Below, piece by piece: positions 45,623 to 54,183 of a DNA stretch of 64,000 nucleotides. This stretch comes from Portibacter marinus (GTDB lineage Bacteria > Bacteroidota > Bacteroidia > Chitinophagales > Saprospiraceae). The first letter of the stretch is position 1. Each line of letters starts with the position of its first letter. The notes beneath the pieces were generated by a model. The model saw only the letters and a list, made by a program, of their open reading frames with translations. It was not told the DNA's origin and did not search any database. The position numbers and the translations under genes were made by a program. The DNA lies in assembly GCF_021533195.1 (NCBI RefSeq), contig NZ_JAJNKB010000001.1, positions 372,001 to 436,000 on the forward strand, read 5' to 3'.

Positions 45623-45740
45623 AGATTGTATTTTAACACCCAGGAGAAAAGGTCTACCCAACCTATTAGCGATAATCACTTCCAAATTTTAGCACACTTA
45701 GGAAGTCTACCACAATCTACCTATCGCTCGTGCATTAACT
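45623..45740 (+). ncRNA. Conserved structured leader, copy 2, upstream of an S74 gene
   Basis: The same blocks as copy 1 occur in the same order: AGATTG (45623), AACACCC-N-GGAGAAAAG (45635-45651), a variable hairpin (AGGT/ACCT), AGCGATA (45668), a hairpin ACTTCC/GGAAGT displaying TTAGCACAC (45689), ACAATCT (45712), TATCGCT (45722-45728) and CGTGCATTAACT. The main helix differs from copy 1 by one T-A to C-G exchange that keeps pairing. The start codon lies 29 nt after the helix. Confidence 0.7.
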
Positions 45741-45757
45741 TTTTAAATTCATATCAC

Positions 45758-46766
45758 ATGAAAACGTTAAGCATTTTTTTAACACTATTGTTATTCTCGT
45801 TTATGGCCAATGCCCAAATTGAAATGAATTCTAGTGGTGAGGCCGGAGTGGGCACTTCGCCACTTAGTGGTTTTTCCCTTAATGTTTATGGCGATACACG
45901 GATAACTCCCTCGAATAGCAATGGAACTGCTGAAGGGCTTGATATTGAGATCACACCGTTAGGAAGTCCTCCAACTTGGCAAACTATGTTAGTTTTTGAC
46001 GCTGAAAATAATTCAGGACAAATTGGAAATTCAGGAAATAGAATAAGTAATTTGTATTCGGATAAGGTAAATGCCAATACTTACATTACAAATTCTGATC
46101 AAAATATAAAAGAAAATGTTTTACCCATAAGTAATGCTATCACTAAAATCTTGCAAGTTAATACAGTTACATACGACTTAAAATCTTCTTATTTTGGAAA
46201 TAGTAGTGAAGAGCTACTCAATCAATTAGTTAATGACTCAAAGGCTATTCCTGGAGTTATAGCTCAAGAGGTACAAGAAATTTTTCCTTAAACTCGTGCA
46301 TTTTGATAATTCTTCAGGTTTATATGGGGTCAATTATCAAGGGTTTATTCCTTATTTAATCAAGGGCGTGCAAGAACAGCAAATAGTTATTGACAGCCTT
46401 AGTCAAGAAATCACTAATTTGAAAAATGCCCTTACTGACATCGCGCTCAATAATATTGACAACACTAATGAAACCGACATCAGAGAAGATGCCATTCAAA
46501 TAAAAGGAGCTAAACTTTTTCAGAACATTCCTAATCCAACTAATCAAGCAACTACAATAAACTATGATTTACCTAAAAACATTAAAACTGCATCGATCAA
46601 CGTTTATAATGTTAGAGGAAAAATGGTGAAAACCATTGCAATTAATAGTAATAAGAAAGGTTCAGTCATCATGCGAGCAAGAGATCTCAAGCCTGGTATT
46701 TATGTATACACACTTTCTGCAGATGGCACTCTCATAGATTCTAAACAAATGGTCATCACCAAATAA
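45758..46766 (+). pseudogene. S74 chaperone protein with T9SS sorting domain, locus B, one frameshift
   Basis: From ATG 45758 the frame gives a signal peptide (…FMANAQ), a short body and an S74 domain with S113DQNIK118ENV and GVIAQEVQEIFP, then stops at TAA 46289. The rest of the domain (HFDNSSGLYGVNYQGFIPYL), the coiled coil and a type A T9SS tail (LFQNIPNPTNQATTINY … SKQMVITK) follow in another frame. One extra T at 46288/46289 explains it; without it the sequence reads FPKLVHFDN. Unlike the locus A protein it has a T9SS tail, so the two S74 proteins reach the surface differently. Confidence 0.85.
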
Positions 46767-46776
46767 AAATTAGAAA

Positions 46777-47151
46777 ATGAAAAATTTTATACAGATCACG
46801 ATAATTGCCATGGTAATTTTCTTTACCAACTGTGAAAAAAAACAGGTGGGAATAGAACCCAACGAACAATTTCAACTAGTCGGTGAATGGGAAGAAAAAT
46901 TTCCTGAATTACATGATGGCATAGCTGACACGCTTGTTTTCACTGAAGATAACATAGTCAAAGAACACTTTTTTTTCGACGGGTTTAACTACGAAGAAAG
47001 GACAGATACAATCATCATCTTCCAAGATGAAAATATTCGAAAGTATTTCTTTGAGATCATAAGTCCTACTGAAATGATCATTTATCATTTCCTTGATAGA
47101 GCCTCTACTGCAAGTGAAAAGGATATTCATTACCAAAAAATTAAAAAATGA
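46777..47151 (+). CDS. Small lipoprotein, lipocalin-like, locus B
   Basis: The 124-residue protein has a lipobox FFTNC (Cys 19). The mature part begins LVGEWEEKFPELHDGIADTL and then runs as a series of short strands (IIIFQDENIRKYFFEII; EMIIYHFLDRAS), reminiscent of small lipocalin-like domains in Bacteroidota lipoproteins. The family is not certain. Its stop overlaps the start of the subtilase-derived gene (ATGA), so the two are translationally coupled. Confidence 0.7.
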   Translation: MKNFIQITIIAMVIFFTNCEKKQVGIEPNEQFQLVGEWEEKFPELHDGIADTLVFTEDNIVKEHFFFDGFNYEERTDTIIIFQDENIRKYFFEIISPTEMIIYHFLDRASTASEKDIHYQKIKK

Positions 47152-48473
47152 AAATAATAACATTTAGATATATATCAATAATTACGTTCATGTTTCTTCA
47201 CTTTTTTACTTTCGCACAGATTACCTCTGAAATTGATAAATTCTATTACTACTATGATGAGAAGATTCCACTGTCAGTAAATCAAAATAAACTTTTAATA
47301 TATTATGTTGAAGAAAGTGAAAATATCATTGAGTTACTTGCACAGTATAATATTGATAAAGAAGTTAATCTAAAAAATGACGTTTCAAACGAGAATAGAA
47401 AGGCAAAAATAATTGAGTTGCTTCCCTCAATGAATTATCAAGATGAATTAGAAGCATTAGAATTGAGTGACAATGTCATTTGTGTTGAAAAAATAATCGG
47501 TGACTCCACACCAGTATCGAACACGTTTTATGTTAAATTACATAATCTGAGCGACTCAACTAAATTAGTAGAGCTTGCTAATAGTACAGGCTCTAAGATA
47601 ATAAGGCAAATAAAATCAAGAAAAAAATGGCACGTTTTAGAAGTAGATAAATACTCAATTTCTGACTGTATTGATGTTTCCAATATCTTCGCTGAATCTA
47701 AATTATTTGACAAGGTTGATCCTGGTTTTATGATAAACTTCTCACCAGCGTGTAGAACTGATTCACAATTTGGGAGTCAATGGGCTATCGATGATAGTGG
47801 AGTTGATATAAATGCTTGTGATGCATGGAATATTACAACAGGCTCAAGCAATGTTACGCTTGCAATAGTAGATGAAGGAATAGACCGGAATCATGATGAA
47901 TGGACTTCTTCAACATTCACCTCTTTTTCTTATGATGGTCCAGTATCCTTTAACTATAAAGATAATGTCACTTTTGGAAAAGGTAATCATGAAGTAATAT
48001 TCGAAGACGACGCACACATCATAGCTCGGGCTACTGACTATATAAAACTTGAAAGTAATGTTAGAATTGAAACTGGAGCACAAGCACTATTCATTACAGA
48101 ACCTGTGAATAATACTTCTGTATTCAGATCTGATGATTTCACAACACATGCTGTCGATCCTACTAAGCCTAATAATTTCTTGTACGAATGGCACAACTAC
48201 GGTAAAGTGTTTGAAAATAGCGAGGTAAGTGAGATAAAGGAAATAAATCTATACCCTAACCCTGCTCTTGAATTCATAAATGTAAAGCTAGACGGGTTTG
48301 GGTATTATAATGGAAAAATCTTTAATACCAATGGTGGAATTATCGAGTCTTTTGTAATAAAAATGAATGATAACATCATGCTTAATGTTAGTGATTATGC
48401 CCCCGGAACTTATTTTCTTTCAATAACCAAGCCTGATGGTACGCAAGAACTAAAGAAGTTTATTAAATTTTAA
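47148..48473 (+). CDS. Subtilase (S8)-derived T9SS protein with catalytic domain largely deleted, locus B
   Basis: The 441-residue frame is intact and starts with a signal peptide (…FFTFAQ) and a propeptide-like region. The subtilase start is clear (SQWAIDDSGVDINACDAWNI, then VTLAIVDEGIDRNHDEW with the catalytic Asp), but after it the sequence passes directly into a beta stalk (VTFGKGNHEVIFEDDAHIIA; YIKLESNVRIETGAQALF) and a type A T9SS tail (LYPNPALEFINVKL … LKKFIKF). The HGT and GTS motifs are missing, so about 200-250 residues appear deleted in frame. It cannot be an active protease. The stalk matches that of the locus A lipase. Confidence 0.85.
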   Translation: MKIITFRYISIITFMFLHFFTFAQITSEIDKFYYYYDEKIPLSVNQNKLLIYYVEESENIIELLAQYNIDKEVNLKNDVSNENRKAKIIELLPSMNYQDELEALELSDNVICVEKIIGDSTPVSNTFYVKLHNLSDSTKLVELANSTGSKIIRQIKSRKKWHVLEVDKYSISDCIDVSNIFAESKLFDKVDPGFMINFSPACRTDSQFGSQWAIDDSGVDINACDAWNITTGSSNVTLAIVDEGIDRNHDEWTSSTFTSFSYDGPVSFNYKDNVTFGKGNHEVIFEDDAHIIARATDYIKLESNVRIETGAQALFITEPVNNTSVFRSDDFTTHAVDPTKPNNFLYEWHNYGKVFENSEVSEIKEINLYPNPALEFINVKLDGFGYYNGKIFNTNGGIIESFVIKMNDNIMLNVSDYAPGTYFLSITKPDGTQELKKFIKF

Positions 48474-48481
48474 ATAAGGCT

Positions 48482-49135
48482 ATGAAGAATATTATTTTAA
48501 TTATTGTAATCGCTACCGTAAGTTGTCAAAAGGCACCCAAATTTACAACTGTAAGTGGGCAGGTAATTGATTATGGATCTGCAGAACCAATAGAAAACGC
48601 TACTATTCGTCTAATTGACGGATGGAGAGGATCAAACCCGATAATTGATTCCGAAATGCACACCGATAACGAAACTGTCACACTGACAGATGCTAATGGT
48701 GAATTTAATGCAAGTATCGATGCTGCATATGATGTATTTCTCTTCCCTTCGAAAAGTGATGAATACTGGCCATATGATTTAGGAGTTACAGGTATTACAA
48801 ATAAGGCTAACGGTTATGCGAAAGGATCAGACACCTCTAATGAGGTGTTACGTCTAAAAGCAAAGGCTTTTACAGAAGGTAGATTCAAAGATTCTCAAAA
48901 TCAGAGAGATTCAGTTATTGTATATAGATTGATGCCCGATCTGATCGCACACCCATGGAATACATACTCAAATCCAAATGGAGAAGCTCTTATGCCTAAT
49001 GGAAACGCCTTAATCATCGGTAATGACTACTATCGTTATAAAATAGAATATAAACGAAACGGAGAGTGGAATTCATTAATTGACAGTATCTACCTAGAAA
49101 AAGGAGAAACATTTACAGATACGATCTACTACTAA
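48482..49135 (+). CDS. Lipoprotein of the locus A array family, single copy in locus B
   Basis: The 217-residue product has the lipobox TVSC (Cys 16) and the same layout as the tandem lipoproteins: VSGQVIDYGSAEPIENATIR, LTDANGEFNASI, FPSKSDEYWPYD and an ending (SLIDSIYLEKGETFTDTIYY) that parallels the SILDSIYIPLGET signature. The centre differs completely. It follows the subtilase-derived gene by 8 nt and is the last gene before a strong terminator, repeating the enzyme-then-lipoprotein order of locus A. Confidence 0.82.
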   Translation: MKNIILIIVIATVSCQKAPKFTTVSGQVIDYGSAEPIENATIRLIDGWRGSNPIIDSEMHTDNETVTLTDANGEFNASIDAAYDVFLFPSKSDEYWPYDLGVTGITNKANGYAKGSDTSNEVLRLKAKAFTEGRFKDSQNQRDSVIVYRLMPDLIAHPWNTYSNPNGEALMPNGNALIIGNDYYRYKIEYKRNGEWNSLIDSIYLEKGETFTDTIYY

Positions 49136-49156
49136 TATTAGAAAAAAGACATTATC

Positions 49157-49190
49157 AAAGTGCTGCGCTCTTCACTGAGTGCAGCACTTT
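49157..49190 (+). terminator. Strong rho-independent terminator ending locus B
   Basis: AAAGTGCTGC (49157-49166) pairs with its complement (49181-49190), with extra pairing inside (CTC/GAG), followed by TTATTTT. Confidence 0.85.
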
Positions 49191-49237
49191 TTATTTTAAC
49201 TCTTGAGTGATTTCGACTACTACAGGATCATACCCCC

Positions 49238-50230
49238 CTAAAAATTAAAATTAAGGTCTCTGGTCAACTCACTATTCTGTATTCTATCCTGCGTAGGAGC
49301 GGATAAAAGCAATCTTGACCTTACGTTGCGATTTCTGGATGAAAAAATACCGCGACCTTCTGACAGATTCGAATAAAAAGGTATCTCTTGTGAAGCTGTA
49401 ATCCCAAGATTGGCCTGCCCCACCCGAACATAATCCAATATCTCCTCACCACCAGCATCCACCACCACATCTATTCCTTTAAAATCACGCCTGATTCCCG
49501 GCTTTACTTCCAACTCATTTTGTAAAAAATTAAAAAACTCATCACCTAACCTCATCACTTCATTTTCGTCAGTAATATTTTGTGCCAAAGACCATTCTAG
49601 TGACTTTGCAATCTTTTCTACATCAGGATCATTCTTATCCACTTCTTCGAAATGAATCACCATCGAAACGTCATAAACCGATGGTGTGGTCTCTTCATCC
49701 TGTGCTCTTGGAAACCAGCGCACCCTAAAATTGGTATTGAAATCGAAATTTAATCTGCCCGTCGGCTGAGTAATGATAAGTGTATCAATAATAGTAGTTA
49801 TCGCTGTCACCGGTTCAGAATTCTCACCCCTATCAATTCTCAATTCATATTGCTGCCCAGGTTGTAGATTCATTTCTGCAGTACCTATGGTATATAGCGT
49901 ATTGGGATCCAACGCAAAGGCGCCTTCCGCTCTGGGTAACCCAATTTCATTGCCATCCACTTTACGAAGCAGAAAACTTTCGCTAGTGCTAGTTTTGACC
50001 AATTCTACATTGAGGGACGGATAATAAATCTGCTCGGCCATAACAGCAAGTTGATCTGCCGGAAGTTCAGGATCCAAAAAAGCCCTTTCGACCCTTATAA
50101 ATTGGTTTTCCTGAGATGCCGATAGTAATCCATATACGATCGGAATGTCTTTAAATTCTGCATTGAGATCCAGAGTATTATCACAAGTTGTGAAGATGAT
50201 TATACTTGATAGAACTAAGAAAAGCCTCAT
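49238..50230 (-). CDS. DUF4249-like lipoprotein
   Basis: The 330-residue protein has a lipobox FTTC (Cys 16) and the plan of DUF4249 proteins: [20 protein letters not shown] near the start, [12 protein letters not shown] in the middle, and a C-terminal beta region ([17 protein letters not shown]). In many Bacteroidota such genes follow a TonB receptor and may help surface capture; here no receptor is adjacent. The final codons (RDLNFNF and stop) fall in a sequence shared with dispersed repeats C1 and C2, so the 3' end may have been replaced. Confidence 0.75.
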   Translation of the reverse strand: MRLFLVLSSIIIFTTCDNTLDLNAEFKDIPIVYGLLSASQENQFIRVERAFLDPELPADQLAVMAEQIYYPSLNVELVKTSTSESFLLRKVDGNEIGLPRAEGAFALDPNTLYTIGTAEMNLQPGQQYELRIDRGENSEPVTAITTIIDTLIITQPTGRLNFDFNTNFRVRWFPRAQDEETTPSVYDVSMVIHFEEVDKNDPDVEKIAKSLEWSLAQNITDENEVMRLGDEFFNFLQNELEVKPGIRRDFKGIDVVVDAGGEEILDYVRVGQANLGITASQEIPFYSNLSEGRGIFSSRNRNVRSRLLLSAPTQDRIQNSELTRDLNFNF

Positions 50231-50400
50231 AAAAATCTAATTCACTATAAACATAATCAAAGACTAGAATATTACATGTGGTGTTCGAAGTGTTTTATCG
50301 CAATTTGCCAATCAACGATCAGGTCTTTTGGATTGGTGATAGATTCAGGAGTGAAAATAGAAAAGAAAATCGGAACAGAAGACTTGGTTGGTTATTTTAG

Positions 50401-50408
50401 TACATTTG
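50401..50408 (+). promoter_or_regulatory. -7 promoter box for panB
   Basis: TACATTTG is an exact TAnnTTTG box 23 nt before the ATG at 50432, which supports that start over the longer upstream frame. A -33 element at the proper spacing is not clear. Confidence 0.45.
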
Positions 50409-50431
50409 GCATGCGATCAAAATTAACGAAA

Positions 50432-51250
50432 ATGTCAACAGCTAAAAATTCCGTCAAAAGGGTCACTACCAGCATTCTACAGGACATGAAAGACAATGGC
50501 CAGAAAATAAGCATGCTCACCGCCTATGACTATTCAATGGCCAGAATTCTGGATGATGCAGGTATAGAAGTCGTGCTGGTCGGGGACTCTGCATCCAATG
50601 TGATGGCAGGACATGAAACCACTTTACCGATCACCCTTGATCAGATGATTTACCATGCCGCATCGGTGATTAGAGGCGTGAGCAGGGCCTTTGTAGTCGT
50701 CGATCTACCATTTGGTTCCTATCAGGGAAATTCTCGTGAAGCCTTACAATCTGCCATCCGTATAATGAAAGAAAGCGGAGCACATGGTGTGAAATTGGAA
50801 GGCGGTGAAGAAGTAAAGGAATCCATTAGCCGTATTTTGTCAGCAGGAATTCCTGTCATGGGCCACCTAGGTCTCACTCCCCAATCCATTTACAAGTTTG
50901 GAACCTATGTAGTTAGAGCTAAGGAAGTAGAAGAAGCAGCCAAATTGAAATCAGATGCAAAGCTGTTGGATGAGTTGGGGTGTTTTGGCATTGTCCTTGA
51001 AAAAATACCGGCTTCGTTGGGGAAGGAGGTGACAGATTCTTTGAGCATACCTACCATCGGAATAGGTGCGGGGCCACATACCTCAGGTCAGGTGCTGGTC
51101 ACGCACGACCTACTGGGTATCACCAAAGATTTTCACCCCAGATTCCTGAGACGATATCTTAATCTCTACGACGACATAAAAGGAGCCGTCGGACAATATA
51201 TTAAGGACGTTAAAAGTTCTGATTTTCCTAATGAAAAAGAGCAGTATTAA
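50432..51250 (+). CDS. panB: 3-methyl-2-oxobutanoate hydroxymethyltransferase
   Basis: The start at 50432 gives a normal 272-residue PanB ([20 protein letters not shown]); the longer frame from 50276 crosses the promoter box. PanB makes ketopantoate from 2-oxoisovalerate and methylene-tetrahydrofolate, the first step to pantothenate and CoA. The motifs [47 protein letters not shown] and [15 protein letters not shown] with DLLGI are intact. The mltG gene follows after 6 nt. Confidence 0.95.
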   Translation: MSTAKNSVKRVTTSILQDMKDNGQKISMLTAYDYSMARILDDAGIEVVLVGDSASNVMAGHETTLPITLDQMIYHAASVIRGVSRAFVVVDLPFGSYQGNSREALQSAIRIMKESGAHGVKLEGGEEVKESISRILSAGIPVMGHLGLTPQSIYKFGTYVVRAKEVEEAAKLKSDAKLLDELGCFGIVLEKIPASLGKEVTDSLSIPTIGIGAGPHTSGQVLVTHDLLGITKDFHPRFLRRYLNLYDDIKGAVGQYIKDVKSSDFPNEKEQY

Positions 51251-51256
51251 GATTTT

Positions 51257-52285
51257 ATGAGAAAATTTTTATGGATATTTCTGATTTTGCTGATCGTCGC
51301 AGCAGGCATAGGGTACTATGGTTATAATGCTATTTTTGCGCCCAATGTCACATTGGCACAAGATGAACAGTTGATCCGAATACCCACCGGCTTTACTTAC
51401 GAAGATGTGCTTCTAATGCTGGAAGATAAAGAAATCATTGACAATAGCCGGACCTTTGATCAAGTTGCTTCCCTCATGGATTACAAGTCATCAAGTATCA
51501 GGTCAGGTCAATATGAGATTAAAAATAATTGGTCCAATAAAGAATTGGTCGGCTTGCTCAGGAGTGGTCGTCAGACACCCGTAAATGTCACCTTTAACAA
51601 TCTTAGAAAACCGGAGGATGTAGCGGGAAAGATCAGTTCTTACCTTGAAATAGATTCTTTGACCCTGAAAGAGTATTTTGAACATCCATCTGCTCTTGAA
51701 AAAGCCGGTCTTACCCCTGAAACCTTTCTCTCACTTTTTATCCCCAATACCTATCAAATGTATTGGAATGTATCAAAAGAAGATATTCTGGATCGAATGA
51801 TAACAGAACATGACAAATTTTGGAGCAAGGAAAACAGGCTTAAAAAAGCGGAAAAACTAAATTTGACACCTGAAGAGGTTTATACATTGGCATCTATCGT
51901 CGAAAAGGAATCGTTGAGAAATGATGAAAAAACGACCATTGCAGGCGTTTACTTAAATCGACTGAAGCAAGGAATTCCTTTACAAGCCGATCCTACAGTG
52001 GTTTTTGCTACAGGTGAATTTGATCTGAGGAGAGTGCTGAACAAGCATCTAGCGTATGACTCGCCTTACAATACTTATCTTTATGCCGGTCTACCGCCAG
52101 GTCCTATCTATATGCCTTCGATTTCAAGCATTGACGGGGTGCTTAACTACAATGGTCACGATTACTTATATTTCTGTGCAAACCCTGATCAGCCCGGCGG
52201 GCATCTCTTTGCCGCCTCACTGTCTGAACACAATAGAAACGCTGCTCGCTATCACCGATGGCTAAATGCACGAGGAATCAGATAG
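51257..52285 (+). CDS. mltG: Endolytic transglycosylase MltG
   Basis: The 342-residue protein is anchored by one N-terminal helix (residues 4-28), followed by a LysM-like region and the YceG catalytic domain. The catalytic Glu is E216 in ASIVEKES, with NTYQMYW, PLQADPTVVFA, YNTYLYAGLPPGPI and YLYFCANPDQPGGHLFA as further conserved parts. MltG cuts nascent glycan strands in the periplasm and so sets their length. It is downstream of panB, probably in one transcript. Confidence 0.94.
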   Translation: MRKFLWIFLILLIVAAGIGYYGYNAIFAPNVTLAQDEQLIRIPTGFTYEDVLLMLEDKEIIDNSRTFDQVASLMDYKSSSIRSGQYEIKNNWSNKELVGLLRSGRQTPVNVTFNNLRKPEDVAGKISSYLEIDSLTLKEYFEHPSALEKAGLTPETFLSLFIPNTYQMYWNVSKEDILDRMITEHDKFWSKENRLKKAEKLNLTPEEVYTLASIVEKESLRNDEKTTIAGVYLNRLKQGIPLQADPTVVFATGEFDLRRVLNKHLAYDSPYNTYLYAGLPPGPIYMPSISSIDGVLNYNGHDYLYFCANPDQPGGHLFAASLSEHNRNAARYHRWLNARGIR

Positions 52286-52292
52286 CGATTTT

Positions 52293-52739
52293 CTAATTTT
52301 TAATTAATTTCATTTGTAGGGAGTGTTGACCAAATTTAGGGGTACCCAGCCAAACCATTGTCGATCTGCGATATTTTACAGACCATTCTGAATTAATCGA
52401 AGGATCTTCACTGTCGAGTAACAAAATGTTCTTCTGGGGATCCAGTGTAAATTGTCCCTGGTCGTTTACTTGTTCTCCCTCCCAACTGTACTTTCCATCT
52501 GCCTTAAACACGATCACACTACCCTTCCAGGGGCTTTTATCCTCAATCCGGCCATTATCCAACACCATTTCTACTGCCCAGGGGTTGGCAGTAAGATCAC
52601 TATTCTGTAGAGCCGTTGAATATGGATCGATACTTCTGGTGTCTTCAGTATCAATCACTTCGGGTGCCTGATTGATCTCCGTACCGTTATCTTTACACGC
52701 CAGACAAATGATTAAAACTGAAAAAATACAATACTTCAT
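52293..52739 (-). CDS. Lipoprotein, lipocalin-like
   Basis: The ATG at 52739 (MKYCIFSVLIICLACKDNG) gives a lipobox CLAC with Cys 15. The ~130-residue mature part has short strands typical of a small barrel (WKGSVIVFKADGKYSWEG; QGQFTLDPQKNILLLDSE; EWSVKYRRSTMVWLG; SLQMKLIKN). It looks like the lipocalin-like proteins of Bacteroidota. The function is unknown. It converges on mltG and diverges from tilS. Confidence 0.7.
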   Translation of the reverse strand: MKYCIFSVLIICLACKDNGTEINQAPEVIDTEDTRSIDPYSTALQNSDLTANPWAVEMVLDNGRIEDKSPWKGSVIVFKADGKYSWEGEQVNDQGQFTLDPQKNILLLDSEDPSINSEWSVKYRRSTMVWLGTPKFGQHSLQMKLIKN

Positions 52740-52848
52740 TTCACTTTTCCTGAAAATGCTACTAAATTTAGTTGATGGTGTGATCATACCTGCTTCGTAA
52801 AATCACTTGTTATCTTGGGAATTCATTGGCACTACAAAATTAAAGAAG

Positions 52849-54165
52849 ATGCTTGATAAATTCAACCACTTTATTTCTAATCAAGAATTAGTCCATAAAA
52901 GTCAGAAGATTCTAATCGCCTGTAGTGGCGGGGTTGATTCCATGTGTATGACGGAGCTTTTCAGACGAGGTGGATATGATATTGGATTGGCCCACTTGAA
53001 CCATGGTTTGAGGGGTGTTGAATCCGATAAAGATGAAAAATTATGTGAAGACTATGCCCGAAGACACCATCTGGAAATTCATCATGAAAAAATGGATCTT
53101 TCTCATATCCAAAGTAATTTTCAGGCAGAAGCACGACAAGTTCGATATGAATGGCTTTTCAATATCCTCAGAAAACATGACTATGATGTCATTGCAACCG
53201 CACATCATAAGGATGATGATATTGAGAATTTTTTTATTCGAATACATCGGAATTCAGGATTAAAGGGACTTAGCGGAATTAAGCCCAAGAACGGCAAAAT
53301 CATCAGACCTCTATTGTTTGCATCCAAAGAAGATATTTTACTTTATGCCCAATCTAAAGAAATACCTTTTCGCGAAGATGAATCGAATAAAAAATCGAAA
53401 TACAGGCGAAACTTCTTTCGAAACAAGATCATTCCCAAAATTGAAAAAAGGATTCCTGGCTATAAATACAATATCCACTCCACCATAGAAAAAATCAATG
53501 AAGCCAATGTGTTGCTCAATCATCTCATTGTAGGAATCGAAGAGGACATTACCTTCAAGGAAAGTGACCATATCTTCATTTCATTGGACAACTTAAAAAC
53601 CTTCCCATCGGCTCGCTTGATTCTCTTCTACATTTTAAATAAATATGGCTTAAACAGAACGCAATCTGACAATCTATATGAGGCCGGCACTGGCGCAATA
53701 ATACAGAGTGACCAACTTATTTTTCTTAAAAACAGGTCAGAAATCGTCATCAAAAAGAGGGTTCCTGTTCAAGCTGTTTCCATCCCCGTGAATTTATTTG
53801 AGACAGAGTACCACATTGGTCAAATGAAGATTCTGAAGATGACTAAAGTACAGAACGAAGGGCAGTTCAACTCGAGTGATGAGATATATGTTTCTCCTTC
53901 CAAGCTCCATTTGCCACTCAAAATCAGGGCTAGACGTGAAGGAGATGTATTTTATCCCCTGGGTATGAATATGAAAACTAAAAAGGTCAAAAAATTTCTA
54001 ATTGATCAGAAATTAAACAAGTTTGAAAAACAGGCTTTACGAATACTAGAAGATGCTCATGGTAACATCGTATGGCTGATAGGGTTGAGGGCTGATGAGC
54101 GATTTAAAATCGCCTCCGAAGAGACTGATGCCGTAAAAATTGTAATTCGTAAACATAGCGGATAA
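52849..54165 (+). CDS. tilS: tRNA(Ile)-lysidine synthase
   Basis: The start at 52849 gives MLDKFNHFISNQELV and a 438-residue protein. TilS converts the wobble C of the AUA-reading tRNA(Ile) to lysidine using ATP and is essential. The PP-loop is S26GGVDS31; AHLNHGLRG, ATAHHKDDDIENFFI and the EDESNKKSKYRRNFFRNKI block are typical. The C-terminal domain (KIRARREGDVFYPLGMNMKT; KKFLIDQKLN) is complete. Confidence 0.94.
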   Translation: MLDKFNHFISNQELVHKSQKILIACSGGVDSMCMTELFRRGGYDIGLAHLNHGLRGVESDKDEKLCEDYARRHHLEIHHEKMDLSHIQSNFQAEARQVRYEWLFNILRKHDYDVIATAHHKDDDIENFFIRIHRNSGLKGLSGIKPKNGKIIRPLLFASKEDILLYAQSKEIPFREDESNKKSKYRRNFFRNKIIPKIEKRIPGYKYNIHSTIEKINEANVLLNHLIVGIEEDITFKESDHIFISLDNLKTFPSARLILFYILNKYGLNRTQSDNLYEAGTGAIIQSDQLIFLKNRSEIVIKKRVPVQAVSIPVNLFETEYHIGQMKILKMTKVQNEGQFNSSDEIYVSPSKLHLPLKIRARREGDVFYPLGMNMKTKKVKKFLIDQKLNKFEKQALRILEDAHGNIVWLIGLRADERFKIASEETDAVKIVIRKHSG

Positions 54166-54183
54166 ATCAGATGTTATGGATGT

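Noticed and set aside
35478-45740. Leaders interpreted as integron attC recombination sites
   Set aside because: The expected RYYYAAC … GTTRRRY box pair is not found in either copy, and they are not placed between every cassette-like gene; the covarying helix and crossing pairing fit an RNA leader better.
50276-50431. 52-residue N-terminal extension of PanB
   Set aside because: It is not part of the PanB family, and a TAnnTTTG box lies within it just before the ATG at 50432.
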